A DNA stretch of 64,000 nucleotides from Thermosulfurimonas sp. F29 (GTDB lineage: Bacteria > Desulfobacterota > Thermodesulfobacteria > Thermodesulfobacteriales > Thermodesulfobacteriaceae): contig NZ_JAIFYA010000001.1 in assembly GCF_019688735.1 (NCBI RefSeq), positions 1 to 64,000 on the forward strand, read 5' to 3'. The notes below the pieces were generated by a model, which was given only the letters and a program-made list of their open reading frames with translations, was not told the origin of the DNA and searched no databases. The position numbers were made by a program, and so were the translations under genes. Below, piece by piece: positions 19,601-27,283 of the stretch. The first letter of the stretch is position 1, and every line of letters starts with the position of its first letter.

Positions 19601-21294
19601 CCCACCTCACCAAGGGAGCGATACCATACAAAGGCATCCTCTTCGGTTATCAGGAGGTCGGCTCGTCCGTCTCCGTCAAGGTCGATGAAACGCGCGTTTG
19701 GGTCATGAATCGCCTGATGAAGCCTTGAACTGAAGGAGTTAAAAGGCTTCCACCCTTCCTTTTCATCGTGTTCGTAAAAACCAGGAAGGGATTCCTCAAA
19801 CGAGACCAGATCAATCTGGCCATCCCCGGCAAGATCCATGAATTGAGCACTTCTGACAGCTGAGGGCTTTACGGAAACCTGTTCAACCGGCGCAAACTTT
19901 GCCTTCAAAAATTTATGGCCGTTTTCAATTCTCTCGTTTACCGGGCTTAAGTTCCTCTTGTAAAACCACGCTCCTCCCTGCTCTGTAAGGATTCCGGGAA
20001 CACCTTCTCCGTGAAGGTCGAGCCAGTGATAGAGAGGTTCGTCCAGTCCACCCGGCAGGTTCTCCAGGCTTTCAGGCTCAACCTCCTCCACCCTCTCCTG
20101 GATTTCTGGTCTGCTGTATTCAAATTCAAGAGGGGGATAGCTTTTCTCTGTGTAACCGCTCTCGCTACGTTTGTATCCTTTCTGGGTGATCTTTGAGAGA
20201 AAGGAGTAAACAGGATTTTCCGCACTAAATGGGTCTTCTTCATAGGAATAGGTAAAATCAAGGGACCGAACAAGACCGTCATAGCCCTCTTCTCCCGGAA
20301 TATGATGAAACATCAGGACGCGCTGACAGAGACGGTAGGTTCGCACCTCAAAACCGGACTTGTAGGTGGAGAAGGGGTCGGGTCTTACAGGCCAGGGCTT
20401 ATCTTCTTCTGGTCTCGGAAACCTTTCTTCATGCTCCCCATAATCAAAGACGATCTCAAACATCCAGCCGGCACTGTCAATCTGCTCCCGGGTCAAAAAT
20501 GCTGGTCTTCTTCCTTCTGCATCAAGCAGAGGTGTTCTGTTACCGTACTTTATCCGCTTTATGTACCTGTTTGCTGATCTGCCTTTTTCAGTGCGATTTC
20601 TTTCGTGAAGAAGATGGGTATTTACACCCTCCGAATCTTCGGGCTTGTATTCATAGATTATGGCATTGCCCCTGTCATCCCTTGTTTCTGAAATGAGCCA
20701 GGAAAAGATGCGATTCGGGTCTTCCGGGTCTGCAATACGGGAGTTTTCATCTCTTCCGTAAATTGTGAGTATGTTGTCCTTTGATATAGAGCGCCAGTGA
20801 ATCTCTCCGTCTGAGGTGCGGCTCCAGCGCTCAATCCGGGTGAAAAGACCTTCAATGCGAGGACGGTAATAGCGGACGGCATACTCAACCCCGTTAACGG
20901 TTCTGATTTCTTCCAAGATCTTGCCATCCTCATCCAGAACAGGCACAAGGTCTTCGGCTCCTGAGAGGATGAATACATCCGATTCGTTCGCGTCGTCATA
21001 GTGAGGCAGCCCCTTATCGGTTTTGCGGGTGATTGATGGCAGGGAAAGGCTCCAGCCGAAACCGAAAGGGCCGTTTCCGGAGCCGGAATCATAAGTTAGT
21101 GAGAGTTGGGGAGTAAATCCGGAACGTCTGGAGCTTACCGGTACAGGAATGGAAACCGAAGCAGTGCCCGTGGCAGGGTTAACGGAGAACTTTTCGTCAA
21201 TACCCCGAATCGCCCCTCCACCTTTGGGAAGAGAGATGGAAGGGGCTAAAAAGGTCTTTTTAACTCCCGTCTCAGACTTCTTATTTTGAGGCAT
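13681..21294 (-). CDS. Tc toxin B-C fusion (SpvB/TcdB-Rhs) with metallopeptidase-like C-terminal payload
   Basis: One protein joins TcB and TcC, which together form the hollow cocoon that holds the toxic C-terminus. I chose the ATG at 21294 (MPQNKKSE); an in-frame ATG at 21321 is possible. The N-terminus (KGGGAIRGIDEKFSVNPATG, then SLTYDSGSGNGPFGFGW) is the SpvB domain. FG-GAP-like DGDGRADLL and DVDGSGTTDIIYL repeats form the propeller around 470-680, followed by TcdB middle domains. Rhs/YD repeats run to about 2240 and end in GRWVSCDPEGLVDG and YVRNNPMAF, the conserved self-cleavage region. The last roughly 300 residues are unrelated and more AT-rich. They contain LGFHEGSHGLAIL, an HExxH zinc-peptidase motif (His2463, Glu2464, His2467). 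First gene of the operon. Confidence 0.93.
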   Translation of the reverse strand: MPQNKKSETGVKKTFLAPSISLPKGGGAIRGIDEKFSVNPATGTASVSIPVPVSSRRSGFTPQLSLTYDSGSGNGPFGFGWSLSLPSITRKTDKGLPHYDDANESDVFILSGAEDLVPVLDEDGKILEEIRTVNGVEYAVRYYRPRIEGLFTRIERWSRTSDGEIHWRSISKDNILTIYGRDENSRIADPEDPNRIFSWLISETRDDRGNAIIYEYKPEDSEGVNTHLLHERNRTEKGRSANRYIKRIKYGNRTPLLDAEGRRPAFLTREQIDSAGWMFEIVFDYGEHEERFPRPEEDKPWPVRPDPFSTYKSGFEVRTYRLCQRVLMFHHIPGEEGYDGLVRSLDFTYSYEEDPFSAENPVYSFLSKITQKGYKRSESGYTEKSYPPLEFEYSRPEIQERVEEVEPESLENLPGGLDEPLYHWLDLHGEGVPGILTEQGGAWFYKRNLSPVNERIENGHKFLKAKFAPVEQVSVKPSAVRSAQFMDLAGDGQIDLVSFEESLPGFYEHDEKEGWKPFNSFSSRLHQAIHDPNARFIDLDGDGRADLLITEEDAFVWYRSLGEVGFAPAERVSKALDEEKGPRIVFADKTQTIFLADMSGDGLADIVRIRNGEVCYWPNLGFGRFGAKVTMENSPWFDNPDQFDPSRIRLADVDGSGTTDIIYLHRDDVRIYFNQSGNGWSKPKVLNIFPPSDNLSDVQVIDLLGNGTACIVWSSPLPGYSRIVRYVPLMGAEKPHLLVGIRNNLGAETRIYYAPSTKFYLQDRLSGKPWITKLPFPVHVVERVETYDHISRNRFVTRYAYHHGYFDGHEREFRGFGMVERWDTEEFGAFEGAFPSGNNWEESSHIPPVLTKTWFHTGAYINHERISRYYEDEYYREPGLSEEEVKELLLPDTVLPKELTPEEEREACRALKGRMLRQEVYALDGTEKEKHPYTVVEQNFAIKVLQRRGENRHAVFFVHPKETITYHYERNPSDPRIQHSITLEVDDFGNVLKEVAIAYGRKQPPEELEEKEREKQTKTLITYTENLYTNAVDEENDYRAPLPAETRTYELIGYTPSGPAERFQAEDFVASDGNALHLIYDSEIPYEETPTGGRQRRLIEYHKTLYRRNDLAGLLPLGRLESLALPGETYTLAFTPGLIEKVFKKNGELLIQNPSELLEGKGEDRGGYIFMDGCWWIPSGKVFYSPNPEDTPEKELAEALAHFFLPRRFEDPFGNSTTVTYDDYDLLLLETCDALGNKTTAGERDREGNIIRNGNDYRVLQPWLVSDANRNRTAVAFDALGMVVGQAVMGKPEEDLGDSLEGFEPDLDEETILEYINNPFSNPHALLKKATSRFIYDLFAYLRTKDDEPQPAVSATITRETHESELSSGEKTKLQLSFSYSDGFGRIIQKKIQAEPGPVPKRDEAGRIVTGADGQPEMTDHSVEHRWVGTGWVVFNNKGKPVRKFEPFFTDTHLFEFDASIGVSPVLFYDPLGRVVATLHPDHTWEKVVFDPWRQESWDVNDTVLTNPLNDPDVRGFFERLPEEMFLPTWYQLRKNQQYSSLFEARYPEAEARIREIQAAEKTELHAGTPAVSYFDVLGRVFLTVSHNRFKAPDGTVRDKKYRTLTEFDIEGNVLGVIDAKGRTVMRYSYHMAGPEEDEDEERRDAHLIHQASMEAGERWILPDVEGNPIRIWDSRGFVRRICYDELRRQTHLYVAKDGVEYLVERTVYGEEQGEANNLRTRVYKQYDQAGVVTNRAYDFKGNLIQSERKLAVEYRETVDWNGEVQLEEETFETFTEYDALNRAIRITTPDGSITYPGYNEANLLEKVEVRLRDEEEKKVFVKNINYNAKGQRERIEYGNGAVTLYEYDSLTFRLRHLKTARSGKVFQDLYYTYDPAGNITHIRDDAQQRIYFRNSVVRPDAEYTYDALYRLVEANGREHIGQAGVPAPSSWDDRFRVKLAHPNDGNAMRRYTEQYEYDEVGNILRMIHKANSNGSWTREYFYEEESLLEPDRFSNRLSRTEVGERVERYTHDEHGNMTSMPHLSLMEWDYEDRLKATSRQVRSDGGTPETTYYVYNSDGERIRKVTERQASPGSSPTRMKERIYLNGFEIYREYAGDGSITLERETLHVMDDRQRIALVETRTRGTDQAPERLIRYQIANHLGSSVLELDDEARVISYEEYYPYGATSYQAVRSQTETPKRYRYTGMERDEESGLNYHTARYYATWLGRWVSCDPEGLVDGVNVYWYVRNNPMAFNDKIGHQAQQNQVRQEFIQEIIHFFNSATLFFRSPYVRLTHERFARIITNWYRIIERVPVADQNLQRQLQRKYILAIRMLIRRAANTFKMNENELYRQYSALIPMWAWPIPHRRIQGISTPIPQGALVRRNRNAELQINGVRIIIRQDAVDFRLINRAETRFQVNYRINFRYLRNNGIRIITWWQPQITVTIQTFYGRNVNAQSPSAYGRGTTQEDVTGGQRSLGFHEGSHGLAILEFIRTNPPPQFRGRVGMNLQDFQREVNNWINAMGRWEMRLNEFQREVVDCVGRTIDQVRNMNICR

Positions 21295-21492
21295 GATAAC
21301 CCCTTTAAAGGGACTGTCCACCTTTGTGTAAATTTCATTATAACCGGCCCTCGAAAAGAATGGCTATCTGGCCATATATCTGGAGCCAGCCCCTTATCTG
21401 GGCCCATTTCCTCTCAAGTTCCATAGCCACTATGTATAAGCACTTTAACAGAGATTCCTTCGTCGGAAATACTCGTCACTCGTCTTCCGGCC

Positions 21493-21556
21493 ATCTCCCG
21501 AAAGGCATTCTCCACCCTCCAAAGATCCCTATACGCCAGCGCCACCTCCTCTGCTG
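21493..21556 (-). repeat. Short remnant of an IS1634 transposase gene
   Basis: On the minus strand this segment encodes LAYRDLWRVENAFRE, matching LAYRDLWRVERAFRE of the full IS1634 transposases in this window. The DNA matches the corresponding part of those copies closely over about 60 bp. The rest of 21295-21589 holds no convincing gene. It forms the upstream region of the Tc operon, which has only weak promoter-like sequence. Confidence 0.75.
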
Positions 21557-21589
21557 GGAGTAGCCTAAAAATTTGTGTCTGATAAAAAC

Positions 21590-22807
21590 GAGATCTTTGC
21601 AAAATTAGATTGACAAGTTTTTGTCTCATGTTAAACTCAATCAAAAAACGATCTTGAGCCAAAGGAGGCAACTATGTACAAAGAAAGTCATAACCAGCTC
21701 ACTTTCGGCGAATACCTCCTATATCAAAATCTACCTGACGACATACTAGCTTACCTTAATCGCATCATCGACTGGAAACCTTTCGAACTCATCCTGGCCA
21801 AACTCCACCCTTCTTCCGTAGGTCGCCCGGCCTATAACCCCCTCCTCATGCTCAAAATCCTCATCATCCAGCAAATCTACAAACACTCCGATACCGAAGT
21901 CGAAGTCATGCTCTACGGCAACCTCTTCTCGGCGGCCTCGGTCTCTCCCTTACCGACCCCGTCCCCGATCACTCCACCATCTCCCGCTTCCGTAACGACC
22001 TCCAGTCCATGAACCTCTACCGCCAATGCTTCGAAGAACTCAAACGCCAGCTGGCCGAAAAGGGCTTCGAGCTTAAGGCCGGAAAGATCGTCGATGCCCG
22101 CCTGGTCCCGGCCGCTTGTAAACCTAAAAAAGACGATCCCGATGCCGCCATCACCAAAAAAGGGAATCGGATCGTCTACGGTTACAAGGACCACATCGCC
22201 ATTGATCCCAAATACGAATTCGTCACCGACTTCGTCTGCACCCCTGCCAACATCCACGACTCCCAAATAATCGATGAGCTTCTCTCCGGTGCCGAAAAGG
22301 CCATCTTTGCGGACAAGGCCTACGACTCGAAGGCCCTCAAAAAGTGGTGCCGGGAAAAAGGCATCTATTACGGAGTTCTGGCTAAGGGGAGTAGAAACCG
22401 CAAAATAAGCTCCTCCAAGAAAAAGAGGAATAGGAAACTGGGAGCGGTAAGGCGGAAGGTAGAGAAGGTCTTCGGCATCTTTAGTCTCCACCTCAATCGG
22501 GCTAAGGCCAGGTATGCAGGCCTTATGGCCAATGAGATCCACCTTTTCCTTACGGTCTTTACCTATAAGGCTCTGGTGGCATTTGCGAAGGAAAAGAAGC
22601 GCTGTCATGGCTTAAGCTTTGGAGATAAAGGGGGAAAGTATGTCTAGAGCAAGGGAGAGAGGGAAAAAGAGGCTCACGAGGTATCCTGGAAAGGCAATAG
22701 GGAGAAAGATTTTGGGTATTTCGCATATTGTTCTGAAGGAAATTTGATGTAATGTTCATCTCAGACTTGCTAATACAGACAAAATTGCAGGGTTTTGCAA
22801 AGGTCTC
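21590..22807 (+). mobile_element. IS5-family element with 15-bp terminal inverted repeats
   Basis: The left end GAGATCTTTGCAAAA (21590-21604) and the right end, read inward as GAGACCTTTGCAAAA (22793-22807), form an inverted repeat with one mismatch. Between them lies a frameshifted IS5-type transposase. No clear target duplication flanks it. The right end lies inside the coding region of the outer-membrane protein gene that follows on the minus strand, so this insertion replaced that gene's last residues. The left end abuts an IS1634 remnant. Confidence 0.8.
21674..22647 (+). pseudogene. IS5-family transposase, frameshifted
   Basis: The first frame (from 21674) encodes the N-terminus with GRPAYNPLLMLKIL. 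The second frame (to 22647) encodes the DDE part, with GYKDHIAIDPKYEFVTDF, FADKAYDSK and the C-terminal RRKVEKVFGIF. The frame changes near 21930, after MLYGNLF. Homologues read through a conserved LGLSLTDPVPDHSTISRFR segment, which is present here only in the second frame. A small deletion near CTCTTCTCGGCGGCC explains this. Some IS5 subgroups use programmed frameshifting, but I see no slippery run here, so decay is more likely. Confidence 0.8.
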
Positions 22808-23671
22808 TGAATTCTGTATCGGGTTGTTTTTTTCCATTAATTTTGGTACGGCTGTAAATTTTCTGATCATAGAAGATATTAGCGGAAAATTTTTCATTAA
22901 GAGCGTATGCCATACCTATACTGAAATCCAAACTGGCTCCAGGACGAACCTCTCCATAATCTCTAACTGTTCTTTTAATATTGTAATATTGTAAAAATAG
23001 GTCAAACTTCCGAAAAGTACCGCCGGGTCACTCCGCTTCACTAGAGTGATCCCGCCAGAAATACCCCAATGCCCGTTCCCGGTAGGCAACTCTTCCGGAC
23101 GGCCTCGATCGTCAGTATCTATATGATAGGGATCTTTTCCGGTGTGCGTCTTCACTCTTAAATTCAATACGGCATCCGGCCACGAACCTTTCTCATACAA
23201 AAATTGATAGGAAATCCCGAAAGAAATATCTCCAATGTCCTCATCGGTAACGGTTTTCTCCCGGGTAGCGGAATCTTCTTGCCAGGAGTATCGGTCGTGA
23301 CGATAGAGATAGGGGATCTTACAATCAACCTGCCACCCGTGAGCTAAACCATACCGTAGATTTAAAAAGGTGGTAAAAACATCCTTTTTGGTTACCTCAG
23401 TAGTAATCTGCCCTATAGCAATGGCTTCTAAAATAGTAAATCCGCTGATGGCTATTCTCGCCCGAGAAGTATGAGAATATTGAAATCCCGGTTCCACCAC
23501 AAGTACCCCTCTGGGTAAAAGAACTCCTCCTTTTTCCTGAAGAAGCACTTCCTCTGGGGTGCTACCCTCTCGATAATCACTCCCTTTTTCCGCTTTTGCC
23601 GGAGAAATATTAAAAAAAGCCACAAAAAAGAAAATAACAGAAATAACAACGCAGACAGAATTCATTTTCAT
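22770..23671 (-). pseudogene. Outer-membrane beta-barrel protein of the Fap-like locus, frameshifted and truncated
   Basis: The start ATG at 23671 begins a signal peptide (MKMNSVCVVISVIFF...SPAKA). The body shows alternating beta-strand sequence and motifs such as GISYQFLYEKG and LRYGLAHGWQVDCKIPYL, typical of the MetA_deg/FapF-like transporter barrels. An 8-bp tandem duplication (AATATTGT twice, 22977-22992 on the plus strand) shifts the frame, so translation ends at 22916. With one copy removed the frame continues as DYGEVRPGASLDFSIGMAYA. From 22807 downward the sequence belongs to the IS5 end, so the true C-terminus is missing. As the last gene of the amyloid-like operon it is a candidate for the secretion pore. 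That role is inferred from context. Confidence 0.75.
22977..22992. repeat. 8-bp tandem duplication causing a frameshift
   Basis: AATATTGT occurs twice in direct succession. One unit restores a continuous barrel reading frame on the minus strand. This is a slipped-strand or error signature. Confidence 0.8.
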
Positions 23672-23749
23672 GACAATTCCCCCTATTTCCTGAACTGAAG
23701 CCATACTCCCATATTTTTTTCACGATGTCAAGAAATAGGAGGAATTAAG

Positions 23750-24271
23750 TTAAAGTGAGGAAGGTAAAATCCTGAATAAATTATTTAAGGACCTCCTGAC
23801 AATTTCTTGATTATTAAAGATAGCAATATTGATTGTTAGATGATTTCTAACTATATTTCCTGATCCCGGCACCTGATTAATTTGAAATATACCACTTCCT
23901 CCCTTAAAATTTCCCAAAACGGCCTTTGTTTGGATAGAAGAAGTGCCCGGGGAAGCCGCCACCTCGTTAGAGAGGCTACCCCTTTCAGGGGATTCGTTGC
24001 CGGCTATAATGCGGGCTGAATCCCGGGCCATTCCTGTATTTACCTTTATTTCTGCCCATTGCTGTCCCGTGGAATCCCAGAAACCGCTAAAAATTACCTC
24101 GAAGTAAAAACCTTGATATCCCCCCCTCAATTCTTTTAAGGAGGGCTCGGAGACCGAAGTCCCGAGAGCCTGTAACCCTTGCTTCGTGAAAGGAATGCTA
24201 CCGGCTAAGACCGTACTTCCCCATCCCAAAAGACTTGAAATCAACAGGCATAGCATAAGTTTCCCTTTCAT
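23750..24271 (-). CDS. Secreted Fap-like repeat protein (small amyloid-associated subunit)
   Basis: A 173-residue protein with a clear signal peptide ending at VLAG. Near the C-terminus, GNFKGGSGIFQINQVPGSGN is followed by alternating hydrophobic sequence (LTINIAIF). This is the same motif type as GAKGVFQINQSAGSAN in the protein at 26396-26971 and related to the GNIGVNVAAG repeats of the protein at 25022-26374. It lies between the C39 peptidase and the barrel gene. A role as a minor subunit or anchor of the fibre is inferred from the shared motif and position. I recognise no other domain. Confidence 0.65.
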   Translation of the reverse strand: MKGKLMLCLLISSLLGWGSTVLAGSIPFTKQGLQALGTSVSEPSLKELRGGYQGFYFEVIFSGFWDSTGQQWAEIKVNTGMARDSARIIAGNESPERGSLSNEVAASPGTSSIQTKAVLGNFKGGSGIFQINQVPGSGNIVRNHLTINIAIFNNQEIVRRSLNNLFRILPSSL

Positions 24272-24287
24272 GGTTTATTCCCCCTGT

Positions 24288-24968
24288 TTAAGGTTTAATA
24301 TCAAACGGTTGATCAAGGATCAGAAGATTAGAGATAGCTACATCTTCTAAAGTCCAAACCTTTTCTTTAGTCACTCCGGGTGAACAAAGAGTCCAAACCT
24401 TACCATTAACTCGTTTACCGAATACCGCCAAAAGGATCCCATTCCAGGAACGCTTAAACTCATCTAAAGAAATGATTCTATGTCCCAGGGCCGGATCAGC
24501 TATGAATACTTTATCTTCTTTTACGCCCTTTAATATAACGAAATGTTTATATCCTCGACTATTTAAAAGAATAATCGTAGGCATCTTAAGACGAGACAAA
24601 TTTCTGATAGGCACTTTATATCCTTCCGCCTGAAAACCGAAGCTTTCAGCACTCCTTTTCAGATCTAACATGGAAAAACCATGAGAACGAATCCGCTTGA
24701 TATCACCGTGAGAAAGGATATTCCGGATAATGTCCTCTTCAGAAACATTAGTCCCGTAGTAAAATTTCAAAAGAGAGGCCAGAGCCGCACTTCCACAACT
24801 TAGATCATATCGTTGACGAAAAAGACGACGAAAACGCAACTCTTTAACACTTAGAATCCTCTTACGAATATAACCCCCATAAATTCCCGCCCGGACCTCT
24901 ACCACAGCCGCTCGAGAGGGAGAAAAAAGAGTGAGAACGAGAAAAAATCCTATCAGATACTTCTTCAT
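24288..24968 (-). CDS. Periplasmic C39-family peptidase, FapD-like
   Basis: A 226-residue protein with a signal peptide (MKKYLIGFFLVLTLFSPSRA). The catalytic cysteine motif is QRYDLSCGSAALASLL. The histidine motif is YKHFVILKGV, followed by the aspartate in IADPALGHRIISL, so the three expected C39 residues are present. Stand-alone exported C39 peptidases of this size are the FapD component of functional amyloid loci, where they process or license subunit export. The neighbouring genes, with repeat subunits on both sides and a barrel, fit that setting. The sequence alone does not show which substrate is cut. Confidence 0.8.
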   Translation of the reverse strand: MKKYLIGFFLVLTLFSPSRAAVVEVRAGIYGGYIRKRILSVKELRFRRLFRQRYDLSCGSAALASLLKFYYGTNVSEEDIIRNILSHGDIKRIRSHGFSMLDLKRSAESFGFQAEGYKVPIRNLSRLKMPTIILLNSRGYKHFVILKGVKEDKVFIADPALGHRIISLDEFKRSWNGILLAVFGKRVNGKVWTLCSPGVTKEKVWTLEDVAISNLLILDQPFDIKP

Positions 24969-25021
24969 CGGATTACCCCCTTAAAGAGAGGGGAGGGATC
25001 CCCCTCCCCTCTTGTTAGGGC

Positions 25022-26374
25022 TTATTCGGTTCCACCACCGGGCTGAGGAGTGGGAACCTCTGTGCCGGCATTGGGCACATAGGTAACGGAGAGAGCATTG
25101 ACCTGCATGTTGTTAGTTCCGGCGGCAATATTAACCCCTATATTCCCTACCGCGTTCATGAGCACTTCGCCGCTAAGGGAGGCCGTGTTGATGGAGTCTT
25201 TATAGCGAACGATCTTAACGGGAATGTAGCCGGTAACCGATCCGGTAAGAGCTATCTTCTGAGCTCCCAGAATTCCGGAAAGGGTACCCTTTTCTTTTCC
25301 GCTATAGGATCCACCACCCTCATAATCAGCATCAATCTTGTTGTCGTTATCAAAGGCTATTCCTCCCACTCCATTACGACCCGGATTGGCGATAGCCCCC
25401 TGAGCCTCATTATCAAGATCCACATGTCCGATCTGATTTCCGGAGGTATGGCTCGTACCGGTCCATATATCCGGATAGAAATTATTCGCCTGATAACTCA
25501 TCCCCTTAGAAGTACCGGCAATCGAGCCAGACCCGGAAAAGGTTCCGCCCTCGCTTCCGCTATATCCTCCCCTGAACCTCGTTCCATAAGCGTTTCCTCT
25601 CGCGGAAAGATCGAGATCGACTTTGTACATCACTACCCTTTCCTGCTCAAGCGGATAATTTTCTGTCCAGTTATTGAGTCCTTCCTGCCTTACATAGGCG
25701 GTGGCCACTCCCACCTTAGCCGGAGCAGAAGCCACGGCCAGCTGATTGCTCTGAGCATTGGTAACTCCGGCAGCCACATTTACTCCTATATTGCCCTTGG
25801 CATTCTTAAGTACCGAATCGCTCAGAGAGGCTGTATTCACGGAACCTTTGTTCGATAGTCCGTTACCAATGGTCCTCTGGAAACTGAAAATGGTAGACTG
25901 AGTCATGGAACGCTCGGATTTCCCGGCAGATATGGAAGCGATGTTGCTCTGAGCATTCACATCTCCGGCCACCACATTAAGTCCGATGTTCCCCTTGGCG
26001 TTTCTAAGTACCGACCCCTTAACCGAAGCTGTATTAGTCATACGGGTATTTTCGATCTCGTTTTCCTCCAGAAACTGATCGTTTTTGGAAAGTGCCCGTA
26101 CGAGACCACCTACTCTCATTTCATCATTGATGATGTTTATCCTGGCCGTAATCAGAGAGAAATATCCCTCCAGATCGGCCACCCCCATCACCTGACCATT
26201 TACATCCACATCTCCTTTTACATCAAAAACGATGCTGCACTTCTGGTTGCAGAGTGATGGAGGACTAACCCCCAGAGCCTGCACTCCGGCCGGAACCAAC
26301 AAGGCCGCCGAGAGGGCCAAAGCCCCCGCCCATTTCCCTTTACCCTTTACCCTTTCCACCAATTCCTTAAACAT
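25022..26374 (-). CDS. Major Fap-like amyloid repeat protein (FapC-type)
   Basis: A 450-residue exported protein. I chose the ATG at 26374 because AAGGAGG lies about 7 bp upstream. The signal peptide ends at GVQA. Three copies of a repeat are spaced along the chain: SVLRNAKGNIGLNVVAGDVN (about 120-150), SVLKNAKGNIGVNVAAGVTN (about 185-218) and EVLMNAVGNIGVNIAAGTNN (about 400-436). Each is followed by a Q-x-N and a hydrophobic strand. Gly/Ser/Asn-rich linkers (GSGSIAGTSKG, YEGGGSYSGKEKG) separate them. Asn/Gln-bearing repeats of this kind with variable linkers are the hallmark of Fap fibrils. Two cysteines occur near residues 42-46 (SLCNQKCS). Likely the main fibre subunit. Confidence 0.7.
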   Translation of the reverse strand: MFKELVERVKGKGKWAGALALSAALLVPAGVQALGVSPPSLCNQKCSIVFDVKGDVDVNGQVMGVADLEGYFSLITARINIINDEMRVGGLVRALSKNDQFLEENEIENTRMTNTASVKGSVLRNAKGNIGLNVVAGDVNAQSNIASISAGKSERSMTQSTIFSFQRTIGNGLSNKGSVNTASLSDSVLKNAKGNIGVNVAAGVTNAQSNQLAVASAPAKVGVATAYVRQEGLNNWTENYPLEQERVVMYKVDLDLSARGNAYGTRFRGGYSGSEGGTFSGSGSIAGTSKGMSYQANNFYPDIWTGTSHTSGNQIGHVDLDNEAQGAIANPGRNGVGGIAFDNDNKIDADYEGGGSYSGKEKGTLSGILGAQKIALTGSVTGYIPVKIVRYKDSINTASLSGEVLMNAVGNIGVNIAAGTNNMQVNALSVTYVPNAGTEVPTPQPGGGTE

Positions 26375-26395
26375 AACCAACCTCCTTAAGGTTTT

Positions 26396-26971
26396 TTATT
26401 TACTTAGGGCTCCAGCCCCAAGTAGACTGAAGGAAAAGACATTGGAAATGACATTAGCCGAACCAGCGGACTGATTTATCTGAAAGACTCCCTTAGCCCC
26501 TGCAAGAACCCCGGAGCTCATGACATCCAAACTTATCCCCCTATAAAGTCTGGAAATCGATCTCGAAGGGAAAGCCACCGCTTGAGAAAGAACAGGGCCT
26601 CTTACCCTTGTCCCCAGAGAATTTATTGAAAGTGTTGCTATGTTGGCCTGAATAACCTGGCCACCCGCAGCCTGATTAACTCCAAAAAGCCCTCTAGCTT
26701 CAGCTAATACATATCCTTCCAAAATATCTCTTGAAAATGAAAGATTTAGTCTTCGTACTTCCAAAAATTGTCGAAAAAACATATTGTTTTTCGCTTTTAT
26801 TCCTATCCCCCATAGATTAGCCTGAATAGTATTTTCCCCCGCTGCAATATTGATACCTCCTACTCCTTTTGCTGTTTACAAGACATGGTCTTTGAGAACA
26901 GTACTGAATTCTCCAGCCAGTACAACTTTACTTATTATTATCAAACACACTGAAACCAAGATCTTTTTCAT
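26396..26971 (-). pseudogene. Fap-like amyloid repeat protein with an in-frame TAA
   Basis: The gene starts at ATG 26971 with a signal peptide (MKKILVSVCLII...VLAG). It runs in one frame of 192 codons to 26396, but codon 32 is TAA (26876-26878). The frame right after the stop continues the motif TAKGVGGINIAAGENTIQAN. It then shows AEARGLFGVNQAAGGQVIQA and GAKGVFQINQSAGSANVISN. Thus three repeat motifs of the amyloid type belong to one ancestral protein, broken by a single nonsense codon. Internal restart at MFFRQF would lack a signal peptide. It lies 22 bp upstream of the FapC-type gene and may have been the nucleator-type subunit (inference). Confidence 0.75.
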
Positions 26972-26983
26972 ACTCATCAACTC

Positions 26984-27283
26984 CTATTTTGATATGGTTG
27001 TATAAACCACAGATTTACTTACATTCCCATTCCCGCCAGAGTTTTCTAGATAAGAAACAGAAATATAACGAATCTCATCCCATAAAATAATTTTGCTTTC
27101 TGTTTTTTTCACATTAACATTTAGATTACACAAAAAACCTCCAGTTTGAATGCCAAGAATCCTATCATTAACTTTTTTCCAGGCAAGTATTTTTCTACTT
27201 TTTCTCTTTAAATCAACACCCTGCACATTTGCACTAAAGAGAAAAACAAATAATACAAACAGGACCATTAAACGCCATCTCAT
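26984..27283 (-). CDS. Small exported protein, first gene of the Fap-like locus
   Basis: Starting at ATG 27283, this encodes 99 residues with a strongly hydrophobic signal peptide (MRWRLMVLFVLFVFLF then SANVQG). The mature part is basic and contains a short GGNGNVSKSVVYTT tail. I do not recognise a family. It lies 12 bp upstream of the next gene on the same strand. Position and export suggest a subunit-level accessory (chaperone or minor subunit), but there is no direct evidence. Confidence 0.5.
   Translation of the reverse strand: MRWRLMVLFVLFVFLFSANVQGVDLKRKSRKILAWKKVNDRILGIQTGGFLCNLNVNVKKTESKIILWDEIRYISVSYLENSGGNGNVSKSVVYTTISK

Noticed and set aside
21295..21360. Promoter of the Tc operon (TATAAT near 21337 on the minus strand)
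   Set aside because: A good -10 is present but no acceptable -35 box at the right distance, so I did not annotate it.
21900..22010. Programmed frameshift in the IS5 transposase
   Set aside because: No slippery heptamer is seen at the frame change, and conserved sequence appears to lack a few bases there.
26876..26878. Recoded stop (selenocysteine or similar) in the amyloid subunit
   Set aside because: The codon is TAA, not TGA, and no downstream recoding hairpin is evident; nonsense mutation is simpler.
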